From NCBI GenBank assembly GCA_037975125.1, contig CM075855.1:85545215-85609214 (forward strand): a stretch of DNA of 64,000 nt, in the 5' to 3' direction. Of this stretch, positions 47,986 through 60,369 are shown in pieces. The position numbers were made by a program, and so were the translations under genes. The stretch is from Latrodectus hesperus (taxonomy: Eukaryota; Arthropoda; Arachnida; Araneae; Theridiidae). Each line of letters begins with the position of its first letter. Position 1 is the stretch's first letter. The notes beneath the pieces are model-generated. The model was not told the origin of the DNA. It ran no database searches and was given only the letters and a program-made list of their open reading frames with translations.

Positions 47986-48573
47986 ACCAAGAGAACGTTC
48001 TATAGCTCTCTAACCAATAATACCAAAGGATCAGTTACACCAAGAGAACGTTCTATAGCTCTCTCTAACCAATAATACCTAAAAATCAGTTATACCAAGA
48101 GAATGCTCAATGGCTCTCTAACCAATAATACCAAAGGATCAGTTACACCAAGAGAACGTTCTATAGCTCTCTCTAACCAATAATACCTAAGAACCAGTTA
48201 TACCAAGGGAATGTTCGATGGCTCTCTAACCTATAATACCAAAGGATCAGTTACACCAAGAGAACGTTCTATAGCTCTCTCTAACCAATAATAACTAAGA
48301 ATCAGTTATACCAAGAGAATGTTCAATGGCTCTCTAACCAATAATACCAAAGGATCAGTTACACCAAGAGAACCGTTCTATAGCTCTCTCTAACCAATAA
48401 TACCTAAGAATCAGTTATACCAAGAGAATGTTCAATGGCTCTCTAACCTATAATACCAAAGGATCAGTTATACCAAGAGAACGTTCTATAGCCCTCTAAA
48501 CAATAATACAAAAGAACCAGTTATACCAAGAAAATACTCTATAGCTCTCTGAGAGCTACAGAACGTTCTCTTG
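47986..48573. repeat. Dimeric minisatellite (53/55-bp alternating units) with inverted terminal copy
   Basis: Units start with accaagagaa at 47986, 48039, 48094, 48147, 48202, 48255, 48310, 48363, 48419, 48472 and 48525. One subtype (55 bp) reads gaacgttctatagctctctc, the other (mostly 53 bp) gaatgttcaatggctctcta, and they mostly alternate, giving a 108-bp higher-order unit. Most units of both subtypes keep GAAnnTTC. The last unit stops at 48550 and is followed at once by its own inverted copy (48551-48573), forming a hairpin-like end. There is no coding potential. Uniform repeats without unique spacers exclude a CRISPR array. Confidence 0.95.
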
Positions 48574-51500
48574 TTATCAGTGCGAGATGTAGTTCTAAGG
48601 ACTAATCTTTTTATTTCTGGGTTATCGTTACAAGATACTCCATCAGCGCAAAGACATTAGTTCCTGATAAATTTCTTATCGATCTGAATTTTTTATTATT
48701 TTTTAATGAATGAATTTTAAGTATTCATTAGAGAAAGGTGAAAAATTAGGAGCATTCGAAAGTTCAAGGGAATGAGAACTGAAATAAAAGTGTACAAGAA
48801 AAACAACGGATTAGGCAGAGGAAAAATACACGCCTATAACACTCACAAAGGGTTAATCTCATAGAGATTACCGACAAGATTATTTTTGGAAAAATAAAGA
48901 AATCCTTATCAATTAGTGAACGTTTTGTCAAAATACAGAAACCTTTATTGGAACAAAAACCCGTCACACTTCCAGCCAGTCGATTTTGGATCCAAAATCC
49001 ACTAGAAAGACTTGTTTTCAAGAAATCTTTCGCGAAATACGGAAAAAAAATTATAAAATCTTTTTATACCTAGCAAAGCAACACTTGAAGTAAATATTAC
49101 ATTCGAGTTCCCCTAAGCGTCACAAAAAAAATTAACCCCAATTCTTAAGGGTTAATTTTTAAAAGTATTTAAAAGCAGTGTAATACACAGTTACACAGAA
49201 TTTAAATGATTTTTCTTAAAATTACTGGATTTAAAAGGAATCTAATAACAGCTATTATCTAAGAAAACTAGTTTCTTTTCTCACTAGAAAAGAAATTGAA
49301 TTTTTTCTTCCACTAGACGCATGCCACTGAACTAAATTTAGGATAATTTGGCGTTCTTAATAGATTTTTCTGAAGAACAACCAGAAAGAAATCCTCAAAA
49401 AGTAATTGTGTCTTTAACACATTCTGTCTCAATTGTGGTGAGCTGTAATTGTTATACGGGGAGATAATTAACCTATCAACAATAATTGGGCCTTAACAAA
49501 GACAATTATAACTGGGACAACACGGCCATTTAATAATAGCCGAGATTGAGAGATTGTTTCTTTTTTAAGGTGAGAATATATATATTTTCCCGTTCTCTTT
49601 TTTTTCCTCTGGCAGATATTTAAGAAAGTTCTTCTCAATGGGTGGAAATATTTAGCAATGTAATTAAGGTTCTTAATTTTTTTTTCAGTGGTGTATTTTG
49701 CAGTGTTAAACAATACAGTGAATGTGATCTGCCAAAAGATAAATTTCTTCCCTTTAACATTATTGATATATGCACGTAAATGAGAAAAGTATAGAAAGCG
49801 GAAGTATAAAAAATTTCGAGCTACTTTTTAATTTTCAAGCAAATTTCATGCTATGGAGATTAGAGGCTTACTTATAATTTTGTGATTATATTCTGTCAAA
49901 AATAACACAAAGGTTTGCTATTATTTTTTGTTGAAGCTGTGTTACACGATAGTTTCACTTAAGTAAAAATATCCTAAAATCAAACTTGTATCTTAATTAG
50001 CCTGATACATAGAGAATAATTTGAAAGAAAATGTTTCGTATACGATTTGTCACAAATTTTATTATAATGCTTTAAAAATAGTAGGTAAAATAGAAATTAA
50101 TTATTAAAATTGACAGATGAGATAATATTTATAATTTGTAGGAAATAATATTGATAATTGTAACAATCGTAACTATCACATCATTTATTAAAAAATGTTC
50201 ACCTAAAGTAGCACCTAAGGACTTTTTTAAACAAAATTTTCAATAATAATTACAGCGTCTTTTTTATGAAATGATGTCTTGTTTAAATAAACTAAAAATA
50301 ATATTGCTCTAAACAAAATAATTCTAAGCATATTTAGCAGAATCAAGAAAACTTAACAAAAACGAATGGGTCAAGTTAAAAGAAATATTATTTATGCTTA
50401 TGTGTCTCCTAAAAACACTACCGCACAGTAATAGTCAAAGGAATCCAATAAAAAGATAAAAATCAAGTACTTAAGAAATTGAATTAATAATCCTCATTTT
50501 GCTTAAATGCATAATCATGAAATTTTATACAAAAGTGCAGAAAATGTAAAACGTTATTGATGAATCATTAAAAAGGAAACTAAACAATAAGTTTAGGAAA
50601 AATTACAAAAAAGACCCGCGGATTATTCAGCATTAATTATATGTATTTAATAAGGAAGACTTAAAAGTTTGAAGTAATATCAAATGAACCATGGATTTTT
50701 TGAGGGAAATCAAAGCGATATTCTTCACACCTCGAAAGACATCGGTGACGAGAAGACATCTTAAGGAATAAATTTCATGGAAGAATGACAACAAGTAGAA
50801 TTTTTACAATGCAGAAGAAATTAATAAGATTAAGATACAGTTTGAATAATACCTCAACTATAGATGCTTTGAAAGTATTAAGGAACACTTCAATATTTAC
50901 ATCGAAAGAATGAAATATATTGACAACATATATCCTCAAATAGTTTCATGAAAATGAAATTTATAGATTCCAGTAAAAAATTAAATGTACACTCAAATAT
51001 GTTTTGTGCGCTGGGCGGGGACAGCATACAAGAAAACGTATAAAAAAACGCACAAAGCTACAAGAGTGCAGCTAAAAAAATTCTTTTCGCAACGCAATTG
51101 TAAAAAGTACATTTTTACTCGGTGAATAGAGACCGTATAAGTCTCGCTCAGAAACTAGCTCAAAACATCTAGAAAACGAGGCTGCTTTATTCAGGAAAGC
51201 GACACTAAGACAATGCAAATCACAGAGACGAAACTTGTATTATATTACGAAAATAACGCAAGTATTTTAAATGAAAAATAAATATAATGAATAGAGTAAA
51301 ATTATATAGAACAGTACTAAACTAGGCACTTGGAAGCACTGGATATATTAGTCTAGTTTGTACTGGTGTAACAATACATATGTAACGTAATTGGGTAAAA
51401 CAAAACATATGTAATGTGATATAATAAAATAGATGTGAAAAAAAAAACTAAATGGTCGATCATACCATTTTATTTTTAATTGATTATTTCGCCAATTATA

Positions 51501-52302
51501 TACATGCTCTAATTGGATTGAAATTGTCATATAACACACACACGTTTGAGAGCACTTAAAAAATGGAAAAAAAAGTTAAGAAAATATATCATATGCAAAG
51601 GTAAGATTACAGTTAATGGTGAGATAGATAATTGGAAGTTGGCTAAAAATGTTAAACATTTTAATAAAAAGAAGGTTTTTATATGCAAATATCAAAAAGA
51701 TTTTACAAAGTGAATATAACCTTGGCCCCCCTTCCATTGTATAAAGTCAATATTTGAGATGGACAATTTTCGTTTAATTATAGCAATTAAGGATAATTAC
51801 TTAATTATAAATTGCAAATCTGAAAATGCCAGAGTAAAATTGGAAAAACCCTGAAAAGAGAAATAGAAAATATTCGCCGAATTCTTATTGAAAAACATGT
51901 TTAAATATATATTTTAAGCAGGTATCCAATACAAAAATAATACTTGTGTTTTTTGCACATTAACAAATCAAAGCACTCTTTTACTTTTGGGGCAAATTTA
52001 TATACGAATTAACTGGAACTGAATGTCGTAAAGCATCAGCTGTTGCAAAAGTTAGAAAAAAAAATCACAATTTCTAGGTCAAAAAATTCTTTAGTTTTCT
52101 TGATAGGAAAACAGTTATGCGTGACTGCTGATAAGTATAAAATGATTGTCAACAAAGTTAGAGAATGATTCTAAAAATTTACCGTTTCGCTTTTATAATC
52201 GAGAAATGTTTTTATACCTTACTTGTCGTATTCTTGTACAGCAGCGCAAAATCATTAGCAAGGTGAATTATTCGAAAAACTCTAGAGAGTTGACAGAGCC
52301 TG
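48574..52302. other. AT-rich noncoding DNA
   Basis: About 3.7 kb without a supported gene or SINE. An inverted repeat aaaaattaaccc (49126-49137) / gggttaattttt (49149-49160) could form a 12-bp hairpin. Frames of 63-85 codons (49021-48764, 49713-49468, 51539-51348) have no recognisable domain. Confidence 0.5.
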
Positions 52303-52490
52303 ACTAAAGCAAGGGCATAGAGGCAGTTGCCTCGGACCCCATATCAGAAGGGACCCCAAATCAAATTATAAATATTTATTTTACGTTTTCAATCAAATGT
52401 TGTGAGTCAAATAGAAAGTTCGTGAACAGAGGGCTACCAAAGAAGTTTTTTCTCGGGGCCCAATCAGGTTATGTGGGGTCTTGAGAGTTG
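52303..52490 (+). repeat. R4 dispersed repeat copy 2
   Basis: The order gactaaagcaagggcataga, ggcagttgcctcgg, ccatatcagaagggacccca, and later gaagttttttctcggggccc matches the copy at 10.5 kb. This copy is longer, with an AT-rich middle (52365-52400). Confidence 0.6.
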
Positions 52491-54091
52491 ATTTTTATAT
52501 CTTGTATGCTTAAAATTCGCTGTTCCATTTGAAGCTCTAAATATTTTGCTGCATATAATTCTTGAAAAATCAGATTGAAGGACACTCTTGCTTTTTTCCT
52601 TATCTTACTATAAAATTTAGTGCTTCACAATTGAAAAAAATCCTCATTTTATTACTTGCAGAAAATAAAAGGATTAAAATAGCTCTACTATATGAAATCA
52701 AAACATAATTTTATAAAATAATATACACTCCTTTTCAATTAAAAAAATTAATACACGACGTCCACACGATTTTTACTTTCATAACCCTTTAATGTAATTT
52801 TATTCACATAATTAAGCCTCAGAAAATTAGAATGACACTGCTTTAAATAATTCAAATACTTATTCCCGTATTTCCAAGGGAAAATGCAGGAACAAGGTAT
52901 TAACTGATAGACAAAAATTTGAGTCAGATAAGTGTTTCACAATTTGTTGACTCACGGTCCAACTCATCCGATTCAGCAGGAAAGTGTCTCCGAAAGCAAG
53001 AACAATCGTGAAAGAAAGTAATACTACAAGGATAAATTCAGTTCGAAAAACGACACGAACATATCGGAGATGTATGGAGTGAAAACGCAAAACTGTTCTC
53101 GTGACTGGGAAATAACGAGGATTAAAAATAATACGTTCCCGGAGATTTCAGTCTCTAACAAGACAAACAGAACACTCTACCAGTAATGAGTATCATGCGT
53201 GCTTAGGAAATAACTATTAATAAGTAATTGTTATAATACTTAATTAGACCAATGCTTCATATTCTTTTGAGATGATCTGTGCTAATTACTTTCCCTTTCA
53301 CAGAAATAATAGTACATATAGTAAAATAACAATAAATGAAATGTATATTTAGAAACCACAGTTTTTGCCAGCAGGTAATTCTTTGTTAAAGTTGCTCAAT
53401 ACGCTTAAGTCAGATTTCTAAATGATACATGCTTCGCTTTTAACGATATATAAACACAAAATGCATAATTTGTAATAAAATAGCATATATATATATATAC
53501 GTGTATGTGTGTGTGTCTAAGGTATAGTTATCTTTCCAAATTTAACTCTCAAAAAAGAGAACTTATCCTCTTTTCCACAGAACATAAAATTAATGAAAAA
53601 ATAAATATAAGAACACCGAATTACTTCTAAATATTAGCTGAATTTTGAGGAATATATATCGAAAAGCACATTAATATAAAAGTATAAACACATTTACACA
53701 TAACATTATATTATATATATATAATATAGACTGAAAATTGTGTAGTTTTTAGGAAAATAAAATTGTAAAAAACAGGATTTCTAAACGAAACTGATGTCAA
53801 AAGTACTTTTTGTGATAGACGAGATTTTAAACTAATTTATAACATACTTTTTTGATGTTTCATAAAAGATTATTCTCAATTTTCAGTATTGACAATACTC
53901 AGTATTTATGATTCTTAGAACTGATAATTTCTCAGTATTGATAATTTTAATATATATCTTTTTAACTTGTGTCACTTAAGTGATACTTGCGCGGTGCTTT
54001 CAAATTGAAACATAATAGTAGGCAGTATTCTAAGCCGTATTTTTGTAGTTTAATGCAAGATTTTTTAATATCTGCAATTTTAATAATTGCA
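52491..54091. other. AT-rich noncoding DNA
   Basis: Contains an (AT)n/(GT)n patch at 53485-53517 and a short palindrome of TA-rich sequence near 53705-53730. The 76-codon minus frame 53090-52860 has no recognisable domain. Confidence 0.5.
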
Positions 54092-54159
54092 TATTTGAAT
54101 TATCAATGCTAAGAATTGATTCTATATCTAATCAATTTTTAGCATTGAAATCTCAAATA
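54092..54159. ncRNA. Candidate microRNA-precursor-like hairpin
   Basis: Arms 54092-54121 and 54130-54159 pair over 30 positions with an 8-nt loop (54122-54129). Counting by eye gives 26 Watson-Crick pairs, one G-U pair and three mismatches, all within positions 8-11 from the base. The distal 18 positions (caatgctaagaattgatt and its partner) are fully paired apart from the G-U. Size and shape suit an animal pre-miRNA or a foldback (MITE-like) remnant. AT-rich DNA forms hairpins by chance, but rarely of this length and quality. Confidence 0.35.
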
Positions 54160-54296
54160 ATAATAAATGTACAACATTTTTAACTGTGGGATTGTAATAC
54201 TTCTGTAAAACATTAAAATGAAATAAAATTTTAACTTTGTTTTATTTTAATGATTATTTAAATATTTTTAATCTTGAATCTTAGATATGATTAATT

Positions 54297-54607
54297 GTTG
54301 TTGTTACTAATGACACTTGGACAAGCTAAGCTCGCTATGCCGTTGGCTATGTGAATTTAAGTCAATAGAGAGCGTCTTTCGTTTTTAATCAGAGCACCAT
54401 GAAGGTGAAAGTACGACTTTGCTCTACACACATGCCATAGGTACCCGTTTATAGGGTAGGCAACCATTCACACCTCATTCATACAAGGAAAGGACAAAGA
54501 CAGGATAGATAGAGAGAGAAAGTACATCCATTCCCGAACCGGGATTCGAACCCAGGACCTCCTTATCCGCAGTCAGGCACTCTGACCACTAGACAAGTTG
54601 GGCGACT
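54297..54607 (-). repeat. SINE-2 copy, full length, with 13-bp target-site duplication
   Basis: The 13-bp repeat gatatgattaatt flanks it exactly (54284-54296 and 54608-54620). On the minus strand the tRNA-like head (gtctagtggtcagagtgcct as A box, gggttcgaatcccgg as B box near 54545) is followed by a middle with pyrimidine-rich tctctctctatctatcc and gggtaccta, then the shared 3' module (agagcaaagtcgtac, ggtgctctgat, acgaaagacg, gcttagcttgtccaagtgtca) and a caacaacaac tail. The exact duplication and intact boxes suggest a fairly recent insertion. Confidence 0.9.
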
Positions 54608-54620
54608 GATATGATTAATT

Positions 54621-55554
54621 ACTTAAGTTTAGTAAAATAGTTTAAAAGTGTAGACATTATTTCATAAAAAAAACAATTATTTAATATGTAATTATGATAA
54701 TACTGCTTTCATTAAAGGAGTTTTCATGCTTATATTAGCTCAGTCAAAAAATTTGTACTAGAATTAGAGAGGTATTGGATAGATCATAATATCTACCAAA
54801 AACAAATATATCGTAACAAAGTAAATGCGCCAATCACAGCTCTAATGGAAATTCATTAATGATATGATAAAGATATAATGGTAATATTTTTTCACATATA
54901 ATATTGAATAAAAATTCTCATAATTCTAAGTCCTTGTTCATCAAACAATAAAATTATCACATAACGGGTTTCTGGCACAGTAAATTAATGATTTAGAAAT
55001 TATCAAAAATAACCGTTATTTTTAAGTGAAAATACTACTTTGATAGTTTACTATTTAAGCATATCAAATTCTTATTTATTGTCTGTTAAAATTTATTCAG
55101 AAGAACAAATATTCAAAATATTCTTTGGGAAAAGAAGCCTCACTGAATAAATATTATGATGTTTTGAATGTTCTATTTTTAAGAAAAGTGTTACTATAAG
55201 GCTTTTTCTTACTCATAAAATAAAAATTTGTCAGTTTCATGGACAATAAACCCCATAATTATTTTTAGCGATAATCCGGATTTAATGGCATGAACATTTA
55301 TTAATTGGCGCCTATCATTTTGGTTAATATTGATCCACCCTTTTCTTTATGAACGTTAAGATGAGAGCTATGTACTGAGCCACAATGCTGAATCGGTAGC
55401 TCTCACAAGCATTATAAAAATATGAACTCTAAAACATTTATATATTAAACACCAGCTGTGAGTAAAATAAATCTTAACCACTAAGCCAAAGTATCCTTTT
55501 TATGAACACACAATTCTTTTTTTTTATCTCAATTACTAAAAAATGTATCGACTT
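54621..55554. other. AT-rich noncoding DNA
   Basis: No supported feature. Confidence 0.5.
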
Positions 55555-55760
55555 TTGTCGTTGTTGCGCATCTCCGGTGTTTAGCACAGGTAGCATCAAT
55601 TCCATGACATGCGTCACTCTAAGAAAATGTAACACTAAAATTGGACTTGCCAAAAGATCAATTCTGGAAAACCCCAGATAACGGCGTCCCCAGGCCACTT
55701 TCCCTGGTACAATTGGTGAACAAGTGGGGTGGTCCAAGAAGCACTAACAGCTGTTGAAAA
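55555..55760. other. GC-richer block of unknown nature
   Basis: Stands out from AT-rich flanks, with a minus 87-codon frame (55737-55474) that runs into a poly-Lys end typical of a repeat tail. Strings such as ggcgtccccaggcc and gtggggtggtccaag look like parts of a dispersed element, but I found no second copy here. It is possibly another SINE-like element. Confidence 0.3.
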
Positions 55761-57039
55761 CATCTCCAAATGAGCCAGTGACTCAGATCAGATATTGACT
55801 TTTAAAAACTTTTACATTTGAATTTTATATCAATCTCTTTACATACGTATTTCTTTACTGAATTTACTTTGATGAGAAATTGTTATTGTTGCGAAACTCA
55901 TTCGAAAAACTATCGACGAATAAATATACGGGTATTAACTGCACTTATCAGTTATATTGCATTGTTTGTTGACGTTCATTTAAAAGGAAAATTGTTTATG
56001 TGTTTGTTGATATAAATTAATAATTCATTTTACTTCAAAAAATTTGTTTATTCCAACTTGTGTGCTTACACCTTGAGAACAAATTGGAGCTTCCTATTGT
56101 AATTTTCCCCGTGACCTCTCGAGTGAGTGGATGTGTAGGAAGACTCGATGAATCGTCAAAACTGTAGGCAGTTTGCAGAGTCTTTAAACGCCTCATCTTT
56201 TACGCGATACATTGCAATCATTCAATTTTGGGTGGTAAAGAAACAGGTTGTTGAACTGGAAAGTAACAGTGCGAACAGAATTCACTTCTAATTCGTTGCT
56301 GCTGCATTGCGTGGAATGAGAACGATGCGTAAATTAATGTTAAGAAAAAAGTTCGAATCATAGCATACGAGGATTTGTTATCAATAAATATCATCCTGAC
56401 AACTGGTTAATCGACCCCTTACAAAAATGTTTGGATTTTAGTGCACAAACTTATGCTTAAGGTTTCTGTCTCTACGTTTGAGCCAATTTTTTTCTTAAAA
56501 ATTACTTTTAATTTTCTTTCATCTTGTTTTTAGATACATCTTGATGTAGAAATATAATACTAGCCAAAATTTTAATTCCATGTAGTATACTTTTAAGAAT
56601 ACACATATACGTAAGAGCCAATTGTTCTTTTCATAACACGATATATTTTAAGCCTTGACATTATATAACAAAAGCACTCTGAAGTAAGAAAGCATGAAGG
56701 ACAATAACAATTATCCACATTATGTATTCTAAAGCTCAAAAAAATAATAGCAACAAAATGTGCACGGAAATAAAAAAATTGCAATTTTTTTTCTAATGGT
56801 CATTTTATATACTTTTACTCCTTTCAAGAACACTGATGATGAAAAAAAGAAATCTGATGATCTTTTAGGATAAATTTCATAGCATGATTTTAGGCAACAG
56901 GAAAATTTACCACCAGAAATACGACATTCAACGTACAATTACAACCTAATGTGTCAGCTGAAGAGCATAAATCACGCACACAAAAGAAATCAAGTAGATA
57001 ATCATCATCAATAAACGCTCCAAAACTTAGAAATGGTTT
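55761..57039. other. Noncoding DNA
   Basis: Mixed composition with no supported gene. The frames at 55818-56015 and 56938-56593 have no recognisable domain. Confidence 0.45.
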
Positions 57040-57305
57040 TATTTTCCAAATGAAAATCGCAGTAATTTCTTCCTTGATTTTTCATCACCCTCCTGAACTC
57101 AAAGAGATGGCGACACATTTCGACCGCGATAACCTTCGAAGGAAAACGCATACCTTCCAAGTTCAAGACTGCTGGAAGACCTTGCGATCTCCAAGAACGA
57201 TGTTTGCCGAGTTCACTGCGAACCGTAGGAGGGGGACCACCCTTGGAAAGAATTCAAGCTACCGTATCTTTAATACTTTATTAGGAGATAAAGGTAACTA
57301 GAACA
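57040..57305. promoter_or_regulatory. GC-richer block with GATGGCG element
   Basis: CpG-containing block (gagatggcgacacattt near 57104, tttcgaccgcgataacc near 57118). An 83-codon plus frame (57050-57301) spans it; its composition (Arg/Thr/Lys/Phe) is more balanced than most small frames here, but I recognise no domain. It could be an exon, a regulatory island or an old repeat. Confidence 0.25.
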
Positions 57306-57920
57306 TTTCAACACGAGGTTAGTAAAGGTTTTCTTTTTCTTCCTTCAAAAACGAAATATCACCTCTTGATGTTGTGCATGTTTTGGATTCGATTTTATGA
57401 CAGAAATCTCACTGGCAAGAATGCGGATGGAACCCTAACATAAAATTAATGCAATCATGTGACATTACGTAGAGTATAGACTAAAAGCTATTGCAAGGAA
57501 CTTTTTGAAAAGAGACCGCGTTGGAGAGAATTTTTCACCCATAGTGCACTGTTTTTAACAGCCATAAAGGAGGAAAACGTTTAAGCACCCACCAGACCAA
57601 TGGACGTGAGAAAAAATAGAAACGAAAAATCCCCTCTTCTGTTGTTCAACAGAAATTGAAATCGAACATTCCACTTAGATAAGCGCTCGCTTACCAATGT
57701 TCAATAGCATTTCCTATAAGTCATAATTTGTAAATGTTTGTATATTTACGTCACTCTTAACCTATGCTGAACAGTTAAACAATCCTTACAACACACTCTA
57801 CCTCAAATTCAAAGATTAAAATAAGTTTTCAAGAATTGATCTGAATAAATGTTCATGTAGATATTAGAAATGAAAAACCATAATCTTCGTTATTCAGCAA
57901 CAGCTGGAATAGAACTCGGG
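57306..57920. other. Noncoding DNA
   Basis: No supported feature. Confidence 0.45.
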
Positions 57921-57990
57921 AAATTCTTATCTGAAAAATAACATCCTTCCATTCATGCATGGCGAGTCTGATTCCCTACTGTTATTGAAA
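57895..57990 (-). repeat. tRNA-like SINE head fragment
   Basis: Complement of gctggaatagaactcgggaa (B-box-like) followed by complement of ataacatccttccattcatg (towards the A box). Family unclear. Confidence 0.4.
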
Positions 57991-58629
57991 AATGAATGCG
58001 TTACAAACACATTTACTTATTTGGAAATTATAAAATTAAAGCTTAAATGGCTTAAGGCAAAGGGCCTATCAATCAAAAGTAAAGGAGTAGAGAAATGAAA
58101 TTTATGAAAAAATAATCGCTCAGTGTTTGGAGAAACATCATTCGATTCTGAATTCCCAATTGCAGAAAAAATGCGTCATTAGACTTTCTATTATAAGATA
58201 TTCGCAAAGTTACTTTGACAACAAGTTAATCCAATTAGTTACAGGGTTAACATTTCGCTTTCTTTTCGATAATTTTTGTCTGTCAAGAATTCTTCAGTAT
58301 ATCACTCCAAATCGTGGCCAATCCAAATTGAACAGAATAACTCACGCGAGCGATCAATATGAAGAAGATTACAATTATTTTCCCGACATGCTTAAGTAAC
58401 AGAGTATTGTGTGATGTTCCCATGGATCGAAGGCACTTAAAAAATTAACCATCACATAATTTTGAATGAGGGTCTTGCTCTCTGTGTCGGTATTTGCTTC
58501 TCCCCGTTACCCAACACAAACGCAGAAGGAATAAACCTATAAATCTTTTCACGTGTATGAACTCCCCTCAGAGCGAAGTTTTTAAGATGAGTCAAGTATA
58601 GAACCCGCTACTTTACAGACACTTTTCAT
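57991..58629. other. Noncoding DNA
   Basis: The 90-codon plus frame 58127-58399 has fairly balanced composition but no recognisable domain. It remains a weak exon candidate. Confidence 0.4.
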
Positions 58630-58632
58630 ACC

Positions 58633-58785
58633 AGGTTTGATTTGCTTGTAACTCATTTGTCAACTTTTGCCCGCAATATACAATTAGACCAGAGCCTACA
58701 ATTTAAAGTAGATTCCTAGTTACGACAAATATTCCTGTCCGATGAGTGAATCGACCCCACGAATTGTTGAACTGAAAGCCACAAT
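58633..58785 (-). repeat. SINE-1 copy, diverged
   Basis: Complements of gatttgcttgtaactcatttg (tail), gaccagagcctacaatttaa (body) and gagtgaatcgaccccacgaa (B box, near 58743) are in order. Confidence 0.7.
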
Positions 58786-59911
58786 TGTTTTTATTAGATC
58801 GAAATCTCGGCTTCACTCTGGGATACACTGGACCAACGTCATTCAATTTAACTGTAAGATCATGAAATTAACTTTCCAAATTGTGGGCTTGAAGATAAAA
58901 TGTGTTAGATGCGTTCTTTGATGGTTTAAATTAAAAAAAATATCTTGAAACATGGATCGTTTTAAGCATGAGGCAAAGCGTCATGGTACACTTAGTTTTT
59001 AACCGTAAGCGAGCATAAATTAAAAAAAAGAGTGATATTGTTTAGCGTACTTATCCAGCTAATGATAGAAATTTAACCAGAGCAGATAAACGGAATTGAA
59101 ATGTTTTAAAAATAATTAAAGCGAATATCTAGAGCAAAAAATGACACAAAGACACTTCCTGTGATGAAAAAGTTTAATTATAAATACTCTTAAGCTGTGT
59201 TATAATTAACACAAAATCGGAAACTATTTCAGAAAACCGAAAAGCGCGTTAATGAACATTTGGTAACACATTTATTTTAAGCAATTATTTTTCACTAATG
59301 GAAGTTCGACCATAACAATGCGATAAAGATAACAAAACTAGCACTCCAAGATTTATGAACTGGAACTTGGTCTAATGATAGGGTTGTTCAGAAATTTTTT
59401 TCAGTTTTATAAACAAGTAACGTAATATTCTCTATGTTGTTAGTTACTAGAATATATATATATGGATTATAAAACCAAATTTTTCCATTGAGCATATTGT
59501 TTATCAAATAAACTTTAGAAATAACCGATGTAAAAGTTCATGAAATGGAAATTTAACACCAAAACATAAAATTACATTTTGCGCGATCAAGTGAACGGAC
59601 GCGTTGCGATCAATAAAGTTGCGTTGTCCTCTCAAAACGACAGAAATTATTTATCAAATATTTTAACCCTGGGATATTCAATAAAAATCGTTTGCGTATT
59701 AAGAAATGCATTTACTCGGAATGTTTTTTGTTCATATGCACACCTGCAAAGAAAAAGTAACAGCGCACTTCATATATAATAAGATAATATAAGAGTTTCG
59801 ACACAAAATTCCTTTATATAAGGATTCGTCAAATATTTATGGACTAAAGGTATTTCAATGAAGGATGGAAAAATACAATTTTCATTGGGATAACATAAGC
59901 AGGGTTCATCA
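58786..59911. other. AT-rich noncoding DNA
   Basis: No supported feature. The 66-codon frame 59579-59779 has no recognisable domain. Confidence 0.5.
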
Positions 59912-59926
59912 AGGCCTGGAGGTAGG

Positions 59927-60102
59927 TTTGGTTTGTTTGTCGCTCAACGGTCATTTTTTGCACACGAGGGCTAATTAGAGCGGGACCTACGGTTTAAAGT
60001 GGATTCCGAACCACTACAAACATCCGTGCCCAAGGTGGGATTCGAACCCACGAACTGTTGAACCGAAGGCAAGAGCGCTAACCATTCGGCTGCCAGCTCG
60101 GC
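59927..60102 (-). repeat. SINE-1 copy, full length and intact, 15-bp target-site duplication
   Basis: The best reference copy in the window. The 15-bp repeat aggcctggaggtagg flanks it at 59912-59926 and 60103-60117. On the minus strand it starts gccgagctggcagccgaatgg (A box), has the perfect B box gggttcgaatccc (near 60041), then the body (ggttcggaatccactttaaa), and ends in the tail gttgagcgacaaacaaacc. At about 176 bp it defines the full family length. The intact internal promoter and perfect duplication indicate recent insertion. Confidence 0.95.
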
Positions 60103-60369
60103 AGGCCTGGAGGTAGGATAAAGCTATTTAGAGTAAAAAATCATGGGTTCAATACCAGTCAGTTACAAAAACGGGAAATGGATGTTCCTCTTCGACTTTA
60201 GCATGTCTATCGAGGTGACAACTTGGAAGTTTTTCGAGTTTCATCCTTTTGTGGCGCGTGACTATTCCAAATTATGGATGAAAAACACCCCCAGAAAACA
60301 GCAATATGTGATGAATATTAAAAGGCCTTATAATAGCCTTTGGCCAGTAGGTTGTTCACGACCCCTTAT

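Noticed and set aside
47986..48573. Direct-repeat array as CRISPR
   Set aside because: Units are contiguous with no unique spacers, there are no cas genes, and the genome is animal.
53700..53735. TA-rich palindrome as a cruciform element
   Set aside because: It is a low-complexity TA run with no further structure.
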